A DNA stretch of 64,000 nt. Source: Glomus cerebriforme (taxonomy: Eukaryota > Glomeromycota > Glomeromycetes > Glomerales > Glomeraceae). A program made the position numbers and the translations under genes. The stretch spans positions 61,590 to 125,589 of the forward strand of contig QKYT01000134.1 of assembly GCA_003550305.1 (NCBI GenBank), given 5' to 3'. The notes under the pieces are model-generated. The model worked only from the letters and a program-made list of their open reading frames with translations. It was not told where the DNA came from and searched no databases. Of this stretch, positions 12,665 through 25,385 are shown piece after piece; position 1 is the stretch's first letter, and each line of letters begins with the position of its first letter.

Positions 12665-13445
12665 TAGAGGCCTGCATTAGCCCTAATTTCATAACCCGGC
12701 CCAGCCCGGACTTTAAATAATATATAAAATTCCAGCCCGGCCCGGCCCGGACTTAAAATTATATATGAAATGCCAGCCCGGCCCGGCCCGCATTAATATA
12801 TTGAAAACCCGGCCCGGCCCGGACCCGGACCGGGATTTCTTAATATAATGTAGTTGTTTTGTAATTTATTTAATAAATAAATTTAATCATAGNNNNNNNN
12901 NNNNNNNNNNNNNNNNNNNNNNNNNNNNNNNNNNNNNNNNNNNNNNNNNNNNNNNNNNNNNNNNNNNNNNNNNNNNNNNNNNNNNNNNNNNNNNNNNNNN
13001 NNNNNNNNNNNNNNNNNNNNNNNNNNNNNNNNNNNNNNNNNNNNNNNNNNNNNNNNNNNNNNNNNNNNNNNNNNNNNNNNNNNNNNNNNNNNNNNNNNNN
13101 NNNNNNNNNNNNNNNNNNNNNNNNNNNNNNNNNNNNNNNNNNNNNNNNNNNNNNNNNNNNNNNNNNNNNNNNNNNNNNNNATTGCAGAAACTTCAATTTA
13201 TTAAAATTGTTTAATTTCTGCCTATCTAAATTTCGGCTCGATTTAACTGTGAAATTTTGGCTAGAATTAAGGAATTATAAAAATCCGGGTTTACATTTTG
13301 AACCCGGGAAAATTCATGAAAAATTAAATGCCGGCCCGGACCCGGCCCGGGTGGATTTAGAATAATTTCAGCCGGCCCGGACCCGGATTCCGGGCCGGGT
13401 CCGGGCCGGGTTTTGAGCCCGGACCCGGCCCGTTGCAGGCCTCTA
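12665..13445. mobile_element. Innermost hAT-like element, GGCCCGG-rich
   Basis: Perfect 12-bp terminal inverted repeats TAGAGGCCTGCA / TGCAGGCCTCTA, flanked by a perfect 8-bp duplication CTAGCAAT at 12,657-12,664 and 13,446-13,453. Subterminal regions are packed with CCCGGCCCGG motifs on both sides, far more GC-rich than the surroundings, and may fold back. The middle is unsequenced (N 12,893-13,180), so a transposase cannot be excluded, but the size (781 bp) argues for a non-autonomous copy. Confidence 0.85.
12893..13180. other. Assembly gap (N)
   Basis: 288 undetermined bases inside the innermost hAT-like element. The flanking foldback CCGGCCCGG sequence probably defeated assembly. Confidence 0.99.
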
Positions 13446-14309
13446 CTAGCAATAAAGTATTAATATATAGGTCATAAGATATCTATATAGAATTATGGGT
13501 ATTTTACTACCCTTAAAATCTATCTAATTTGCTAAAATTTCATTTATTATATTTAATTAAATATGGCTTAATAAATAGTCATATAGCTATTTATAATCAC
13601 CAGTTATATATAATTTGAATTATAAATATAAAAAAGTGCGTTGCGATATTGCAATTCACTTTTTGGATACCATAAAATCTATGAATAACTTAGTTTAGGA
13701 CCAGGTCCTGGACTGACCTAACCATCCCTAATTTTATGGCATATAAAATCGATTAGAAACAATCGAAAATCGAATTTTAGAATCAACCCTTGAGAAACGA
13801 TTAATCGCGATTAGTCGATTCTAAAATCGATTCTAATGATGGGAATCGATTCCAATCCCTAGTTTGAGCTTGCTCACGAGTTATGAGTCGGACTCGCGAG
13901 CTTTGAAAGAAACATAATTTTAGTGAAAATTATAATTTTGTTATTTAAATCTGCGAAATGAACGGCTAATAATCACTTGCGCAACCAAATTTTCCGGCTC
14001 GGTTCGGCTCGAGCCGGCTTATGCAGAGCTTTTAGATGTACGATCGTTAGCGTAAAGTAGGATTGTACACATGGGGTGTACGTTAAGGAACCATTTTTAC
14101 GACACTATGATTTATTTTAACTGATCCAAAATTTACCGATTTTTATCGCAGTTAATAAATTTTTGATGCACAAGTACGAACTTAAATAAACTAAGTCATG
14201 TTATTATAAATTCATTGAAGCTGCAAATAATATATTTTGTCAATTAAAAAAGATTATTTATTAATGAATTTTTTGCATATTATTATAAATGTAAACTTTA
14301 TGAAAATAA

Positions 14310-17300
14310 TTATCTTTGTTTAATTTTTTCGGCTACTTCTCTATCTATCTCAAGTGCTTTTATTTTATTAATTTCAGTTCCTATTCCTTTATCAAAACAA
14401 TCAGCAAGTTTATGTAATGCATCCAAACATCCATTTTCAGCTGATTTATTATAAAGTTCAAAAGCCTTAGTTTCATTCTTTTCAACACCTTTTCCTAATC
14501 TGTAACAGTTACCTAAATAATATTGTGCTATTCCATATCCATTTTCTGCTGATTTTTTATAATATTCATAAGCTTTAACTTCGTCTTTTTCAACCCCTTT
14601 TCCCTTCTTATAACAGTTGCCTAAATTATATTGCGCTACTTCATAACCATTTTCTGCTGCTTTATTATACCAGTAAATACCTTTTTCTAAATCTTTTTCT
14701 ATACTCTTACCATTCATATATAGAATTGCAAGACTATTTTGTGCACGGCTATGTTCTTTTACAGCTGCTAATTCATACAATTTAAATGCCATTAATTTAT
14801 TAACTTCGGTCCCAATTCCCTTATTATAACAACATCCAAGTTCAAATTGTGCATCTAAATACCCTTTTTCGGCTGATTTTTTATAATATTCAAAAGCTTT
14901 AGTTTCATCTTTTTCAACACCTTTTCCTAATTTATAACAATTGCCTAGATTATATTGTGCTACTTTATAACCATTTTCTGCTGCTTTTTTATACCAACAA
15001 ATACCTTTGACTAAATCCTTTTCTGTACCTCTACCATTTATATATAGAATTGCAAGATTATTTTGTGCAAAAATATGTCCTTTTTCAGCTGCTATATTAT
15101 ATAGCTCAAATGCTTTTGTCTCATCAATTTCAGTTCCAATTCCTTTATCATTACAATATCCAAGCTGAAATTGAGCATCCAAATAACCCTTTTGGGCTGA
15201 CTTCTGATAATATTCAAATGCTTTAACATTATTTTTTTCAACACCCGTTCCAAATCTATAACATTGACCTAAATTATATTGTGCAACTTCATTTCCATTT
15301 TCTGCTGCTTTATTATACCAATAAATAGCTTCTTTTAAATCCTTTTCAATTTCTTCACCTTCTTCATATAAAATTCCAAGAATATTTTGTGCAATATTAT
15401 GTCCTTTTTTTGCTACTTCTTTATATAAATCAAATGCTTTTGTTTTGTTAATTTCAACTCCAATCCCTACATCACAACAATATCCAAGTTGAAATTGAGC
15501 ATCTAAATATCCATTTTCAGCTGACTTTTTATAATATTCAAAAGCTTTAACTTCATCTTTTTCAACATATATTCCACATTCATAACATATACCTAAATTA
15601 TATTGTGCAACTTCATTTCCATTTTCTGCTGCTTTATTATACCAATCAATAGCTTCTTTTAAATCCTTTTCAATTTCTTCACCTTTTTCATATAAAATTC
15701 CAAGAATATATTGTGAATTACTATGTTGATTTTTGGCTGCATTTTTATATAGTTTAAACGCTTTTTCCTTATTAACACCAATTCCAATCCCAAAGAGATA
15801 ACAATTTCCAAGTTGAAATTGAGCATCTAAACATTTATTTGCTGCTGCTTTTTTATACCATTTAAATGCCTTTTCTTTATTAATTCCAATTCCAATTCCA
15901 TATAAATGACAATTTCCTAATTGAAATTGAGCATCTGAACACTCATTATCAGCTGACTTTTTATAATATTCAAAAGCTTTACCTCCGTCCTTTTCAACAT
16001 AAATTCCATATTCATAATATACACCTAAATTATATTGTGCAGCTTCATTTCCATTTTCTGCTGCTTCATTATACCAATAAATGGCTTTTTCTAAATCTCC
16101 TTCACCTTCATATAAAATCCCAAGAATATTTTGTGCGATACCATGTCCCTTTTCGGCTACTGCTTTATATAACTCAAATGCTTTTGCTTTATCGATTTCG
16201 GTTCCAATTCCTTTATCATAACAATAACCAAGTTCAAATTGTGCGTCTATATATTCCTTTTTGGATGATTCTTTATAATACTCAAAAGCTTTAACTTCGT
16301 CTTTTTCAACTCCTTTTCCTAATTTATAACAATTACCTAAATTATATTGTGCTTCTTCGTTTCCATTCATTGCTGCTTTATCATACCAATAAATTGCTTT
16401 TTCTAAATCTTTCTCAATTTCTTCACCTTCGTATAAAATTCCAAGAATATTTTGTGCGACATCATGCCCTTTCTCGGCTACTACTTTATATAACTCAAAT
16501 GCTTTCACTTTATCGACTTTAGTTCCAATTCCTTTATCATAACAATATCCAAGTTCAAATTTTGCATCTAAATATTCCTTTTTAGCAGAATTTTTATAAT
16601 ATTCAAAAGCTTTAACTTCATCTTTTTTGACACCTATTTCAAATCTAAAACAATTACCAAGATTATATTGTGCTACTTCATTTCCATTTTCTGCCGCTTT
16701 ACTATACCAATAAACAGCTTTCTCTAAATTCTTTTTTAATACTACACCATTTTCATAACAATATCCAAGATAAATTTGTGAATTATTATGTCCATTTTTA
16801 GCTGCTTTTTTATATAGCTTTAAAGCTTTTTCTTCATTAATTTCTGTTCCAATTCCATTCAAATAACAATTTCCAAGTTGAAATTGTGCATTTAAACATT
16901 CCTTTTCAGCCGATTTTTTATAATAATAAAAAGCTTTAATTTCATCTTTTTTAACTCCTTTTCCTAATATATAACAATTACCAAGATTATATTGAGCTAC
17001 TTCATACCCATTATCTGCTGCTTTTTTATACCAGTTAATTGCTTCGTCTAAATCCTTTTCCACCCCATTACCATTTTCGTATAATAATGCAAGATTATTT
17101 TGTGCTTCATAATTTCCTTTTTTTGCGGCAATTTTATATAATTCAATTGCATTTGTTTTATTTATATCAACACCAATTCCATTATCATAACAATAACCAA
17201 GTCGAAATATTCCATTAACATACTCTTGTTCAGCTGATTTTTTAAATAATTCAAAAGCTTTTTTATCATTCTTTTCTACACCATCACCTAATCTATAACA

Positions 17301-19659
17301 ATTACCTAAATTAAATTGAGCAACTTTATATCCATCTTCTGCCGCTTTTTGAAAATAATAAAATGATTTTTCATAATGCATTCCCATCAATATCTTTCCG
17401 ATATAATATAATCCAAGCTGATTTAATCCTTTAAATTTTATTACTTTGTTTTTAGGCTTTTCTACTTTTATATTGTAATTGTAATATTCTTTAAGAATAT
17501 ATTTTGCAGCAATATTTCCATTAACAGTCGCTTTTTTATACCAACAAAAAGCTCGTTCATTATCTATTCTAGTTCCTTTTCCATAATGAAAACAATTTCC
17601 AAGTTGAAATTGTGCATCAGCGATTTCATAGTTTTCATTTTCGGCTAACGCTTTATAATAATAAAATGCTTTCAATTCATTCTTTTCAATTCCTTTTCCT
17701 AATCTATAACATTCTGCAAGATGAAGTGTTGCAATTATATTCCCATTATTAGCTGATTCTTTATACCAATAAATTGATTTCTTTGCATTATTATCAGTTC
17801 CAATACCTAATTCATAACAATAACCTAAATAAAATTGTCCTATAATACTTCCATTCCTTGCAGATTTCTCATAAAAAATGAATGCCAACTTTTTATTACA
17901 TTCAGTTCCATATCCATCTTGATAACATTTAGCAAGATAAACTTGAGCTATTGAATAATTATCCTTGGATGCTTTTGAAAATAATTCAAAGGCTTTAATC
18001 CTATCTTCTATTACACCAATATTATAATAATAAAATAATCCAAGAAAATAAATATATCGTGAATCATCTTGATTTTTTAATAGCCATTTTATGAGATCTT
18101 CGATAGCTTGACTTAATTGTAATATTTGTTGATTAATGAGCTGTTTAATCTGATCAAAAGTAATACCTACATTATGTTCATTAATTATAATAGTAATTAA
18201 ATCATCAACATACTTATTATTAAGTATAGAAGATTTTTGTTCAAACGTATCCGTTGATCCTATTATTTGACTTGAAATACATGACGAATTATTCTCAGAG
18301 ATACATTCAATAATTTCTAATGAATTAATGTTTGAAATATTATTTATATCCAAGGATTCTGTGTTTGAATTTGAAGAGAGAGACGATAAATCCGAATTTG
18401 ATTCACTATTTTGATCAGGAGAAATGATAGTTTTAAGAGTTAAAACAACTTTTTGCATATCTGGACGATCGTTTGGTTCATGTTTCCAACATTCTATTTT
18501 TTTTTTTAAAAAAAAAAAAAAGATTAGTATTTAAAAAAATATAATTTATTAAAAATATTATTACTAATAATATTTACCTTTATATAAATCACTATATTTA
18601 ACAGGAGTTCCATCAATAATATTTTCCCTTTCCCCATTCAAAATCCTTAAGATCAATCTTGTATCATAATTAATATCACAAAAAGGTCTACGTCCACTTG
18701 AAATTTGCCACATTAAAATTCCAATACTATATACATCAGATTTTTCATTTAATTTATAATTTCGGATTTGGGTATCTAAACCTTTTGGATCTATGTAAGG
18801 TATGACTCCAAATAATTTTGATGTATTACTTGATTTTTCACCAATTTTTTTTGATAAGCCAAAATCTGCTAATTTAATATTTTTCTGATGTACAAGTATA
18901 TTGTTTGCATGCTATTTTTTAATTAAAAAAGAATATATATAATATAGAAAAGAAAAATTAAATCAATTTAAATCACATTAAAAATAAATTGTCAAATTTA
19001 TATATATTACCAGATCACGGTGAATGATATCACAATCATGTATAAATGCTACAGCACCTGCCAATTGTGATGCTAACTGATATTTGTCATTCCAATCAAG
19101 TTCATCAAAATGATTAGATAAATAGGTATTTAATGTTCCACTATCAGCGTATTCCAAAACTAACATGAATCTTTCAATGTCATCTGAATAAAAAAAAAAG
19201 AAATGTATATATTATAGATATATAAAGCAATTCGTTTATACTGTATTATTTTATTATGATTCCCATACTTACTAATCGTGATCCCGTGAATTCGTATAAT
19301 ATTCTCATGAAAATTGACTTTTCGATGTAATTTGAACTTTCGATATAATTATATATAACGTTAAATGTTAAATTGTCGTTATTATGTCGTAAATAAATTT
19401 AAAAAAAAAATTATTGTAAATAATATACCTCATTAACAACTTCTTTAAGAGCTACTTTATCATTGTTAAAAGATTTCAGAGCGAAAAAAAGATGAGGACT
19501 TTTCCAATTAGCACGTAAAACATCTCCAAAAGCACCCTTTCCTATTCGCTGTATATTTTCGAAGTCTATATAATCGAAACATTGGATTCCTTCCTCTATA
19601 ATCGATTTTTTTAACTCAATATAAAATTTTGAATCTTTAATATTGGCAATACTTGACAT
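14310..19659 (-). CDS. Protein kinase fused to a long Sel1-repeat array
   Basis: Minus-strand exons 19659-19429, 19336-19273, 19183-19011, 18911-18578 and 18493-14310 join in phase to about 1661 residues. The kinase domain comes first: IGKGAFGDV (39-47), Lys 62 in ALK, HRDLHANN (153), DFG (172-174), with the APE position reading DPK. It ends with [12 protein letters not shown] at the start of the last exon, so the kinase and repeats are one gene. A Ser/Asn-rich linker follows, then about 34-35 Sel1 repeats of 36 residues (consensus like [31 protein letters not shown]) from about residue 410 to the end. Sel1 repeats form alpha-helical solenoids that scaffold partners, so a kinase tethered to a scaffold is the likely role, as in other Rhizophagus kinase-Sel1 proteins. 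Near-identical repeat pairs show recent internal duplication. Confidence 0.88.
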
Positions 19660-22600
19660 TTTCTTTTAATTCGTAAGATTAAAAAATAAAATAAAAAATA
19701 AAAAAAGAAAGTATTAACTATATATATATAATGATCACCGTATGACGATTTGCACAAATTAATTTAAACATTATTCACATTGTTTCACCAAATTTTCTAT
19801 TTGTTTAACAAAAAAATGTTTTATGGTGGATTCGGTATCACCGGAATGTTATGCGACGTAAATATTAATTTATCTTCTAATACTTTTGGAACAAAAATAA
19901 GTTATATATAATTTTTAACAAACAAATTTCTGAACATGTTTCCTGTTTTTATTTAATTTGTTTTTTTTCCTTTTGTCATATGTCAATTTTTCGAGAAAAT
20001 TCTTAAGCAAAAAAGAAAGAAATTGGTTAGACGAAAGAATTCACTTATTGTTGTCATAACTTGTATTTGATAAATTGTATCACACAATAGAAAATTGTAA
20101 CGGAATTTTCTTAACATATGACTTTAAAAACATCAACCGTTGTATTTCTTCAATAAAAATAGGTACAAAAAAAATTGTTTATCACAAAATAAAATGAAAA
20201 TACAATTTCTAAACATAAAAATATAAATATATATATTTTTCTCATTTTCATTTTTTTTTACGTCTTTTTCAATCAGTATTTTATGCCAAATTAGATTAAT
20301 GAGATTAAGCGGAGGATTTATTAATAGTCTGTTGTAAACAAACGCGATTATGTCCCAAGTTAAACTTGGGAGATATTCAATGTCCGAAATATGATCAATA
20401 TCCAAAATCCAATGAACATGGTCATGTCCCAAATTAAAATAAACATGACCACCACCAAATGTGTTTATTAAATTTGGGTCATGAACTATTTAGCAAAATT
20501 ATTTTCGCTATTTTTATTTAATTTTGTTAATAAATTGCTTGTCTGTAGTTAAATCACCTGAAATAATTAGCTTAATTGGAAATAATACATTAATAATCCG
20601 GCGACACTGCCAAAATTCACTTGATTATCAAGAAGAATTTCCACCCATAAAAAAAAAATAAATGAACTAATTTTTGATTTTTATTAAAAAAATAAATGAA
20701 AAAAAATATATTTATTTCAATCATATCTTTATTACTTTAGTAAAAAATCTTATATAAAAACATTCCAGATAAGTATTATTTTTTTTTGTGCATATTAATT
20801 TCCATTGATCGTCGCATTATTAATACCTAAATCATATGCACGAGCAGAAAGAGCGATGGCTGATTATAATAGACGCTTATATTAAATTTCGCAATTGGAA
20901 TCAGAGGAAATGGATTCGCTTTCTACAGTATTTTAAAATAATTTGATATTCACTTATATCAATTGGATTAAAATCAAATGTAGTGTAAAGGAAACAATAA
21001 CTCGTAAAATTTTCCAATGGATTAATGATCTTTCTAGTATCAGGAAAATTATAAGCTATTTAATAAAAGTTCAGGGAATACTTATACTTAATAAATCCAA
21101 ACTACGAGACCGAGATATCAACTCTAATGAAAGTATAGCTTCCTCATTTGACCCTTCTAAACTATCATTTTGAAGGATTTTTAAATTTCCAATATAATTA
21201 CTTGCAATATACCATTCAGATGTATAGTATAATGAGTATATACAATATATTTTTTTTAGATTTTGGGAAAATTGCACTGTATATCCAAAATAAAATTACT
21301 AAATGTCACCCACCAGCTAAATGCTGGTGCGTGACATTTAGCAATACTTAAAAAAAATATATAATATACTGTATATTATATATAATATATTATTGTCTTT
21401 TTTTCAAATCATATACTGTACAATTATGCCCATACAATGGAAGCAATAATTTTCTTTGATTTCATAGACTTGAGGAATTGTATTTATTTTTTTTTTTTAT
21501 TTTTTATTATGTTAATTTCCAAAAAAAAAAAAATTGCTTTTTTGGAATTTACTATGGCCTTACCAATAATGGATTTACTAGAAGTGTACTATGCTCCGCA
21601 TTAGCTCTATCGTGGGTCTGCGGCTGCAGCTTGTACAAATAAGGGAATGAGAAGCCATACCCACGGGTTTATTGACGATGTAAGCATGCTATGTTCCCAT
21701 GCTGTTCTGCAAAAATACCCAACAAAAAAAAAGTGAACTTACTACCTAAGAAATTTGCAGTTTCATATATAAGTCTATATTCTTTGACAGGCTTGTGTTT
21801 CATTATATTTCGTTGTGTTCATTGTGAAAAATAAATCTTGTTAATAAATGTTTATTTTTTTTTTTGAAGTTTTTAAGAGTTTGAAGTCTTTAAAGGCGAT
21901 TTTTATTGTCAAGCTTGCAGAGGTTGACAAGTTTTCCATATATATAGTTTATACAGTATTTTTACATGTTGTTATATTGTATATAGTTTTGGATTCGCGA
22001 TCATAATAAATGTGTCATAGTCAGTGCTATATTGCTATATCATGTCATAAAGGGTGAAAATTTATTTTGTTTATTAAGTTCCTGGTTAATGACTCATAAG
22101 TAAAAAAAAAAAAAAAAAAAGAAATATTGATAATGATTTTACAATAATCATCATGAGTCATATTTCATTGCCAACACTGATGCATATAAAAGATATAGAT
22201 TAATTCGATGTCATGTGGCAATGTAAAACTCATCCTATCTACTCATACAATTCGTATAAAGCATGGTTAATAAAATAATGTTTTATAGGCTTAATCATAT
22301 ACCACGAGTCCCAGAAAAATGCCTCTTGATCTGTTGGATTAGTACATATTGAAGCCCGTGCAATTATGTACTGTATACGAAACTGGTATAAACCTTTTAT
22401 TACTCACATATAGCATACAAGATTAAAATGATAAAGGCAACCATTTATACAATACAGTATACGCAATCATGATTAAAATTTATTACATACACGAGACTCT
22501 TGCTAACTTATGATGAAAGCTTTATTAATAAATAATTGATAACATAATGGTTGTGGCTGTGAAAGTTTGAATTCGTTTAATCTTATCCGTTCCAATTCAC

Positions 22601-22736
22601 ATAAATCTACTTTTATCTTTGGAGTAAGCTTTCACTGACTGCTTTGATAATCTTTGTCTAAAACAATATAAAACATACACTAAAGATTATAAGAATATGA
22701 TAGAAAAGAAAAGTTTGCGAGATCTCACTCGTACAG
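19660..22736. other. Long intergenic stretch with possible gene remnant
   Basis: AT-rich. At about 20,835-21,173 the plus strand has a broken coding-like stretch (…ARAERAMADYNRRLY, stop, then a 76-codon ORF with ...NESIASSFDPSK), which may be a decayed exon. A strong hairpin is listed separately. At about 21,613-21,680 a 7-bp pair CGTGGGT / ACCCACG brackets 50 GC-richer bases; this is not a tRNA because a T-arm is absent. The remaining ORFs here look like chance. Confidence 0.45.
21299..21341. repeat. 19-bp-arm perfect-like hairpin
   Basis: CTAAATGTCACCCACCAGC, a 5-base loop (TAAAT), then GCTGGTGCGTGACATTTAG. The arms pair over 18 of 19 positions with one C:C mismatch. It is GC-richer than its surroundings. 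It could be a foldback transposon relic or a small hairpin RNA; there is no ORF. Confidence 0.75.
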
Positions 22737-23552
22737 TCACGAAAAAATCAATCTATATAAAGAGCCACTATCACTATCATAGATATCCAACAATCTTATG
22801 ATAGACATTGTGGCCAAAGCAGTTGAAAATTTTGTCATCCAAAAACTTTCAGAAAGCAAATAACCATTACAAACCGCTTGTAATGCGATTGAGGTAATAT
22901 ACATAAAAAGTATAACATATCCTTTCATCCTCCTAAAATCACGAACTTTTTTGGTGATGCGCTTCAAGAAACCTTCTGGTAATCCATTTCGAATTATTAG
23001 TATATCTATAAACTCTATAATCTCTAAAACTACGATCAATGCTAGTAATATGACTTTCATTTTTTTTAAACCGATGTGAATTGCGCATTTATTATATGAC
23101 GTTACACACGAGTTGCGAAGGCTTGAACAAAATATAAAAAGGAGGGAGTTTGTCACCGAAAACAAACTAATGAAACACCTTCTCCTATCAATGATTGGCG
23201 ATGATGCTTCTCTATCAATTATTGGGGATGCTTCTCTATCAATAACTGGTGATGATGCTCCTTTTGGATCCATATAGTATAAATGGAACACGTTAAAGAA
23301 GAACAACAGCATTATGATTGGAACGGCGAGTACAATACTCTTACATTTAAGAATCAAATAATATAAGTTCGCGGCATGAAATGAACTAAAGATAATGATA
23401 TCATCGATTACAATTGCATATTTTGATTCTTCGGCGTTGTTCCTAGAATTATTCGATTTGATTCGTGTAGCTATTACAACTACTGCAAAACCATTAATAA
23501 AATCTCCCCAGAAATCATAAAAGGGTTCATAGGGAACATATTGGTCTGTCAT
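22737..23552 (-). CDS. Putative multi-pass membrane protein
   Basis: Single open frame of 271 residues starting at an ATG 30 bases downstream of an A-rich leader. Hydrophobic segments occur at about residues 20-30, 46-68, 71-93, 128-148, 166-187, 211-233 and 238-256, giving five to seven predicted membrane passes. A cytosolic or luminal loop at about 99-126 holds three imperfect copies of SPIIDREA, a small tandem duplication. I do not recognise the family. Lineage-specific membrane proteins of this kind are common in Rhizophagus. A C-terminal extension by splicing cannot be excluded. Confidence 0.6.
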   Translation of the reverse strand: MTDQYVPYEPFYDFWGDFINGFAVVVIATRIKSNNSRNNAEESKYAIVIDDIIIFSSFHAANLYYLILKCKSIVLAVPIIMLLFFFNVFHLYYMDPKGASSPVIDREASPIIDREASSPIIDRRRCFISLFSVTNSLLFIFCSSLRNSCVTSYNKCAIHIGLKKMKVILLALIVVLEIIEFIDILIIRNGLPEGFLKRITKKVRDFRRMKGYVILFMYITSIALQAVCNGYLLSESFWMTKFSTALATMSIIRLLDIYDSDSGSLYRLIFS

Positions 23553-25385
23553 GTTTCGTATACGGTAGCGAATCCTTTGATTCCTTGTTAAAAAAAAACA
23601 GGAAATTTCTATTTATTAGTCGAATATATACATACTATATATACTTTTACTACAGAAAAAAAAGGAAGGAAAAACTCCGATTAACTTTCATAAAAAATAC
23701 ATTCATTTCAGTTATTAACTTTTACCATATATATTATATTATATATTTATATATTATTTAAAAAGAATGTCAAATATAGTTTAATCTTTCTGACGTTTTT
23801 ATAGCTTGTCGCTTTATGCTTTTATGCTTTATGCTTTTTCGGAAAAAAAATGATCAGCATATTAGTCTAGTGGGCATCCTTAAAATGTACCCCAGGTATA
23901 GGCTATTATCCTGTACACCCTGTATAAATAATTTTTTTTAGAGTAAATATCACGTGATTAATACAGTTGCAGAACAGGATAAGAGCTATACCCCCGGAAC
24001 AGGATAAATTTGCCCTTAGTCTAGAGCGAAGCGAAGTACTATGCGCCGTGCCGCCCGCCCAATTAATGAGTCGATGCATGAATATGACATTTCCTGATTA
24101 AGTAATTAGGATTAAATGTGGTCAATGAATAAACAGGTTTTCGCTCCGGACTTAGCAACGGTATCAATGGTATCCTTAATTAGTTCTCTTTTTATTGGAA
24201 CTTCAAAAGTTTTTATTCGGGAGATAAATTTTTTTTTTTCACTTTTTTTTTAGGTTCAGCTTTTTCTTTGACTGGATATGGGTATTTTTCATTCTCTTAT
24301 TTGTTTACATTAAATAAATTATTAATTTTTTTTTTTAGTTTTGAGCCTTCTCTTCAGAATGGTAAATTGTACAAAATTGATAGTGATGTTCTTTTTTGAA
24401 TTAAATGATATTTAACCTTTTTTTTATTAAATTAAATTTTTTTTATACTTTTTTTTTTGTAAGTTTAGGCGTTTAGCCTTTCTCTTCGGAATAGACGTGA
24501 GTGAATTGTGAATGATTAAACATAATAGATGAGAATTCTTTCTTTGAATTAAATAATCTATATTCTAATATATTCTAATATTCTAATTCAAAAAAATTCA
24601 TGCCGATCTGTAGAGGTTTAGATTACCCTGTATAAATAATTTTGAATTGTGCAACGCATGCGGCTGAACTGATTGCTAATGTTTTATTCTATGGTTTATT
24701 ATTTTTTTGGTTATATTGTAAGCTGCCTATTTGATTTTTTTTGTTTTTTTTTTGTTAAATTGTAAACATAATTTATAATAGCCGATTTTTGTTTTTTTTC
24801 ACTTGGTATATTATATCACAGCTTATTTCTGCTATGTACATGATTTACTATATTGATTTAAGCTTATTGATCCCGGTGCGAGGTAACGGGTTACGCTAGT
24901 ATTTTTTTTACTGCATTCAGTGATTATCTTGATCACCGTTGATCGGACCATTTTTTTTTTGCACCATAATATCGTACGATTCACGCGCCAGGTTTGTGTA
25001 ACATATTAAATTTACAAGGTATGTAAGCTGCATGTGTTTTATTGATGAGATGATAATGATAATCGCTGCTTACTATCTTTCAATAAATTTTATTCTTTAA
25101 GTGCCTTCATTTGTTGGAAGAAAAAGAAAAAAGTAACGCGCTTCTAATTTTGGTATCATACGTTTAAAGACTCAATAGCGAAATTGGAAATTAAGTTATC
25201 AACGATCACTCATGACCTCTTTTCTATGCAACTCGTACGAAAAAAATTAATACATCAACTTTTTGGCTACAATTTCATGAAGAATTCTCTTATAAATATG
25301 ATTCAATCCTAGGCAATTTTTTTATTCTATCAAAACATAAAAATAACTTTGTTATAAAATATTTATTCAGCTAAAATAATTAATT
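23553..25385. other. Intergenic; dispersed repeat and low-complexity T-runs
   Basis: At about 23,884-24,010 lies a GC-richer repeat (CCCCAGGTATAGG ... GCTATACCCCCGGAACAGG), inverted relative to a copy at about 1,791. At 24,343 and 24,466 two related patches read GAGCCTTCTCTTCAGAATGG and TTAGCCTTTCTCTTCGGAAT. Numerous T-runs. The last about 100 bases should hold the promoter of the propeller gene. No coding signal. Confidence 0.5.

Larger units (their letters stand above)
12479..13861. mobile_element. Middle hAT-like element nested in the outer one
   Basis: Terminal inverted repeats TAGGGGTTGGAATCGATTC and GAATCGATTCCAATCCCTA, one mismatch. A perfect 8-bp target duplication GTTTGAGC lies at 12,471-12,478 and 13,862-13,869. 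The subterminal zones are rich in ATCGATT words. No transposase frame is visible, so it is non-autonomous, and it contains a third element. Confidence 0.8.
12396..14034. mobile_element. Outer hAT-like non-autonomous element
   Basis: The ends are imperfect inverted repeats (left GCTCCGCACAAGCCAGCTCG at about 12,399, right CGAGCCGGCTTATGCAGAGC at about 14,010-14,029). They are flanked by the 7-bp direct repeat GATGTAC at 12,389-12,395 and 14,035-14,041. Its sequence is GC-rich in GGCTCG words and it has no ORF. A second element is inserted inside it. Superfamily assignment rests on the roughly 8-bp duplication and short terminal inverted repeats. Confidence 0.6.

Noticed and set aside
12870..13196. 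108-codon minus-strand ORF
   Set aside because: Almost entirely N; an artefact of the assembly gap.
12540..13740. Further element between the middle and inner hAT layers (GACCAGGACCT / AGGACCAGGTCCTGG)
   Set aside because: The two words are only partly inverted and no target duplication was found; left as unresolved.
16037..16294. Plus-strand ORF inside the Sel1 array
   Set aside because: Shadow of the Sel1 exon on the other strand, rich in Leu/Tyr/Phe/His from antisense of the repeat.
20133..20432. 99-codon minus-strand ORF
   Set aside because: Low-complexity Ile/Phe/Asn-rich end, no domain, no splice partner.
21613..21680. Structured RNA with CGTGGGT/ACCCACG closing stem
   Set aside because: Only one 7-bp helix with an unstructured interior; not enough to call an RNA gene.
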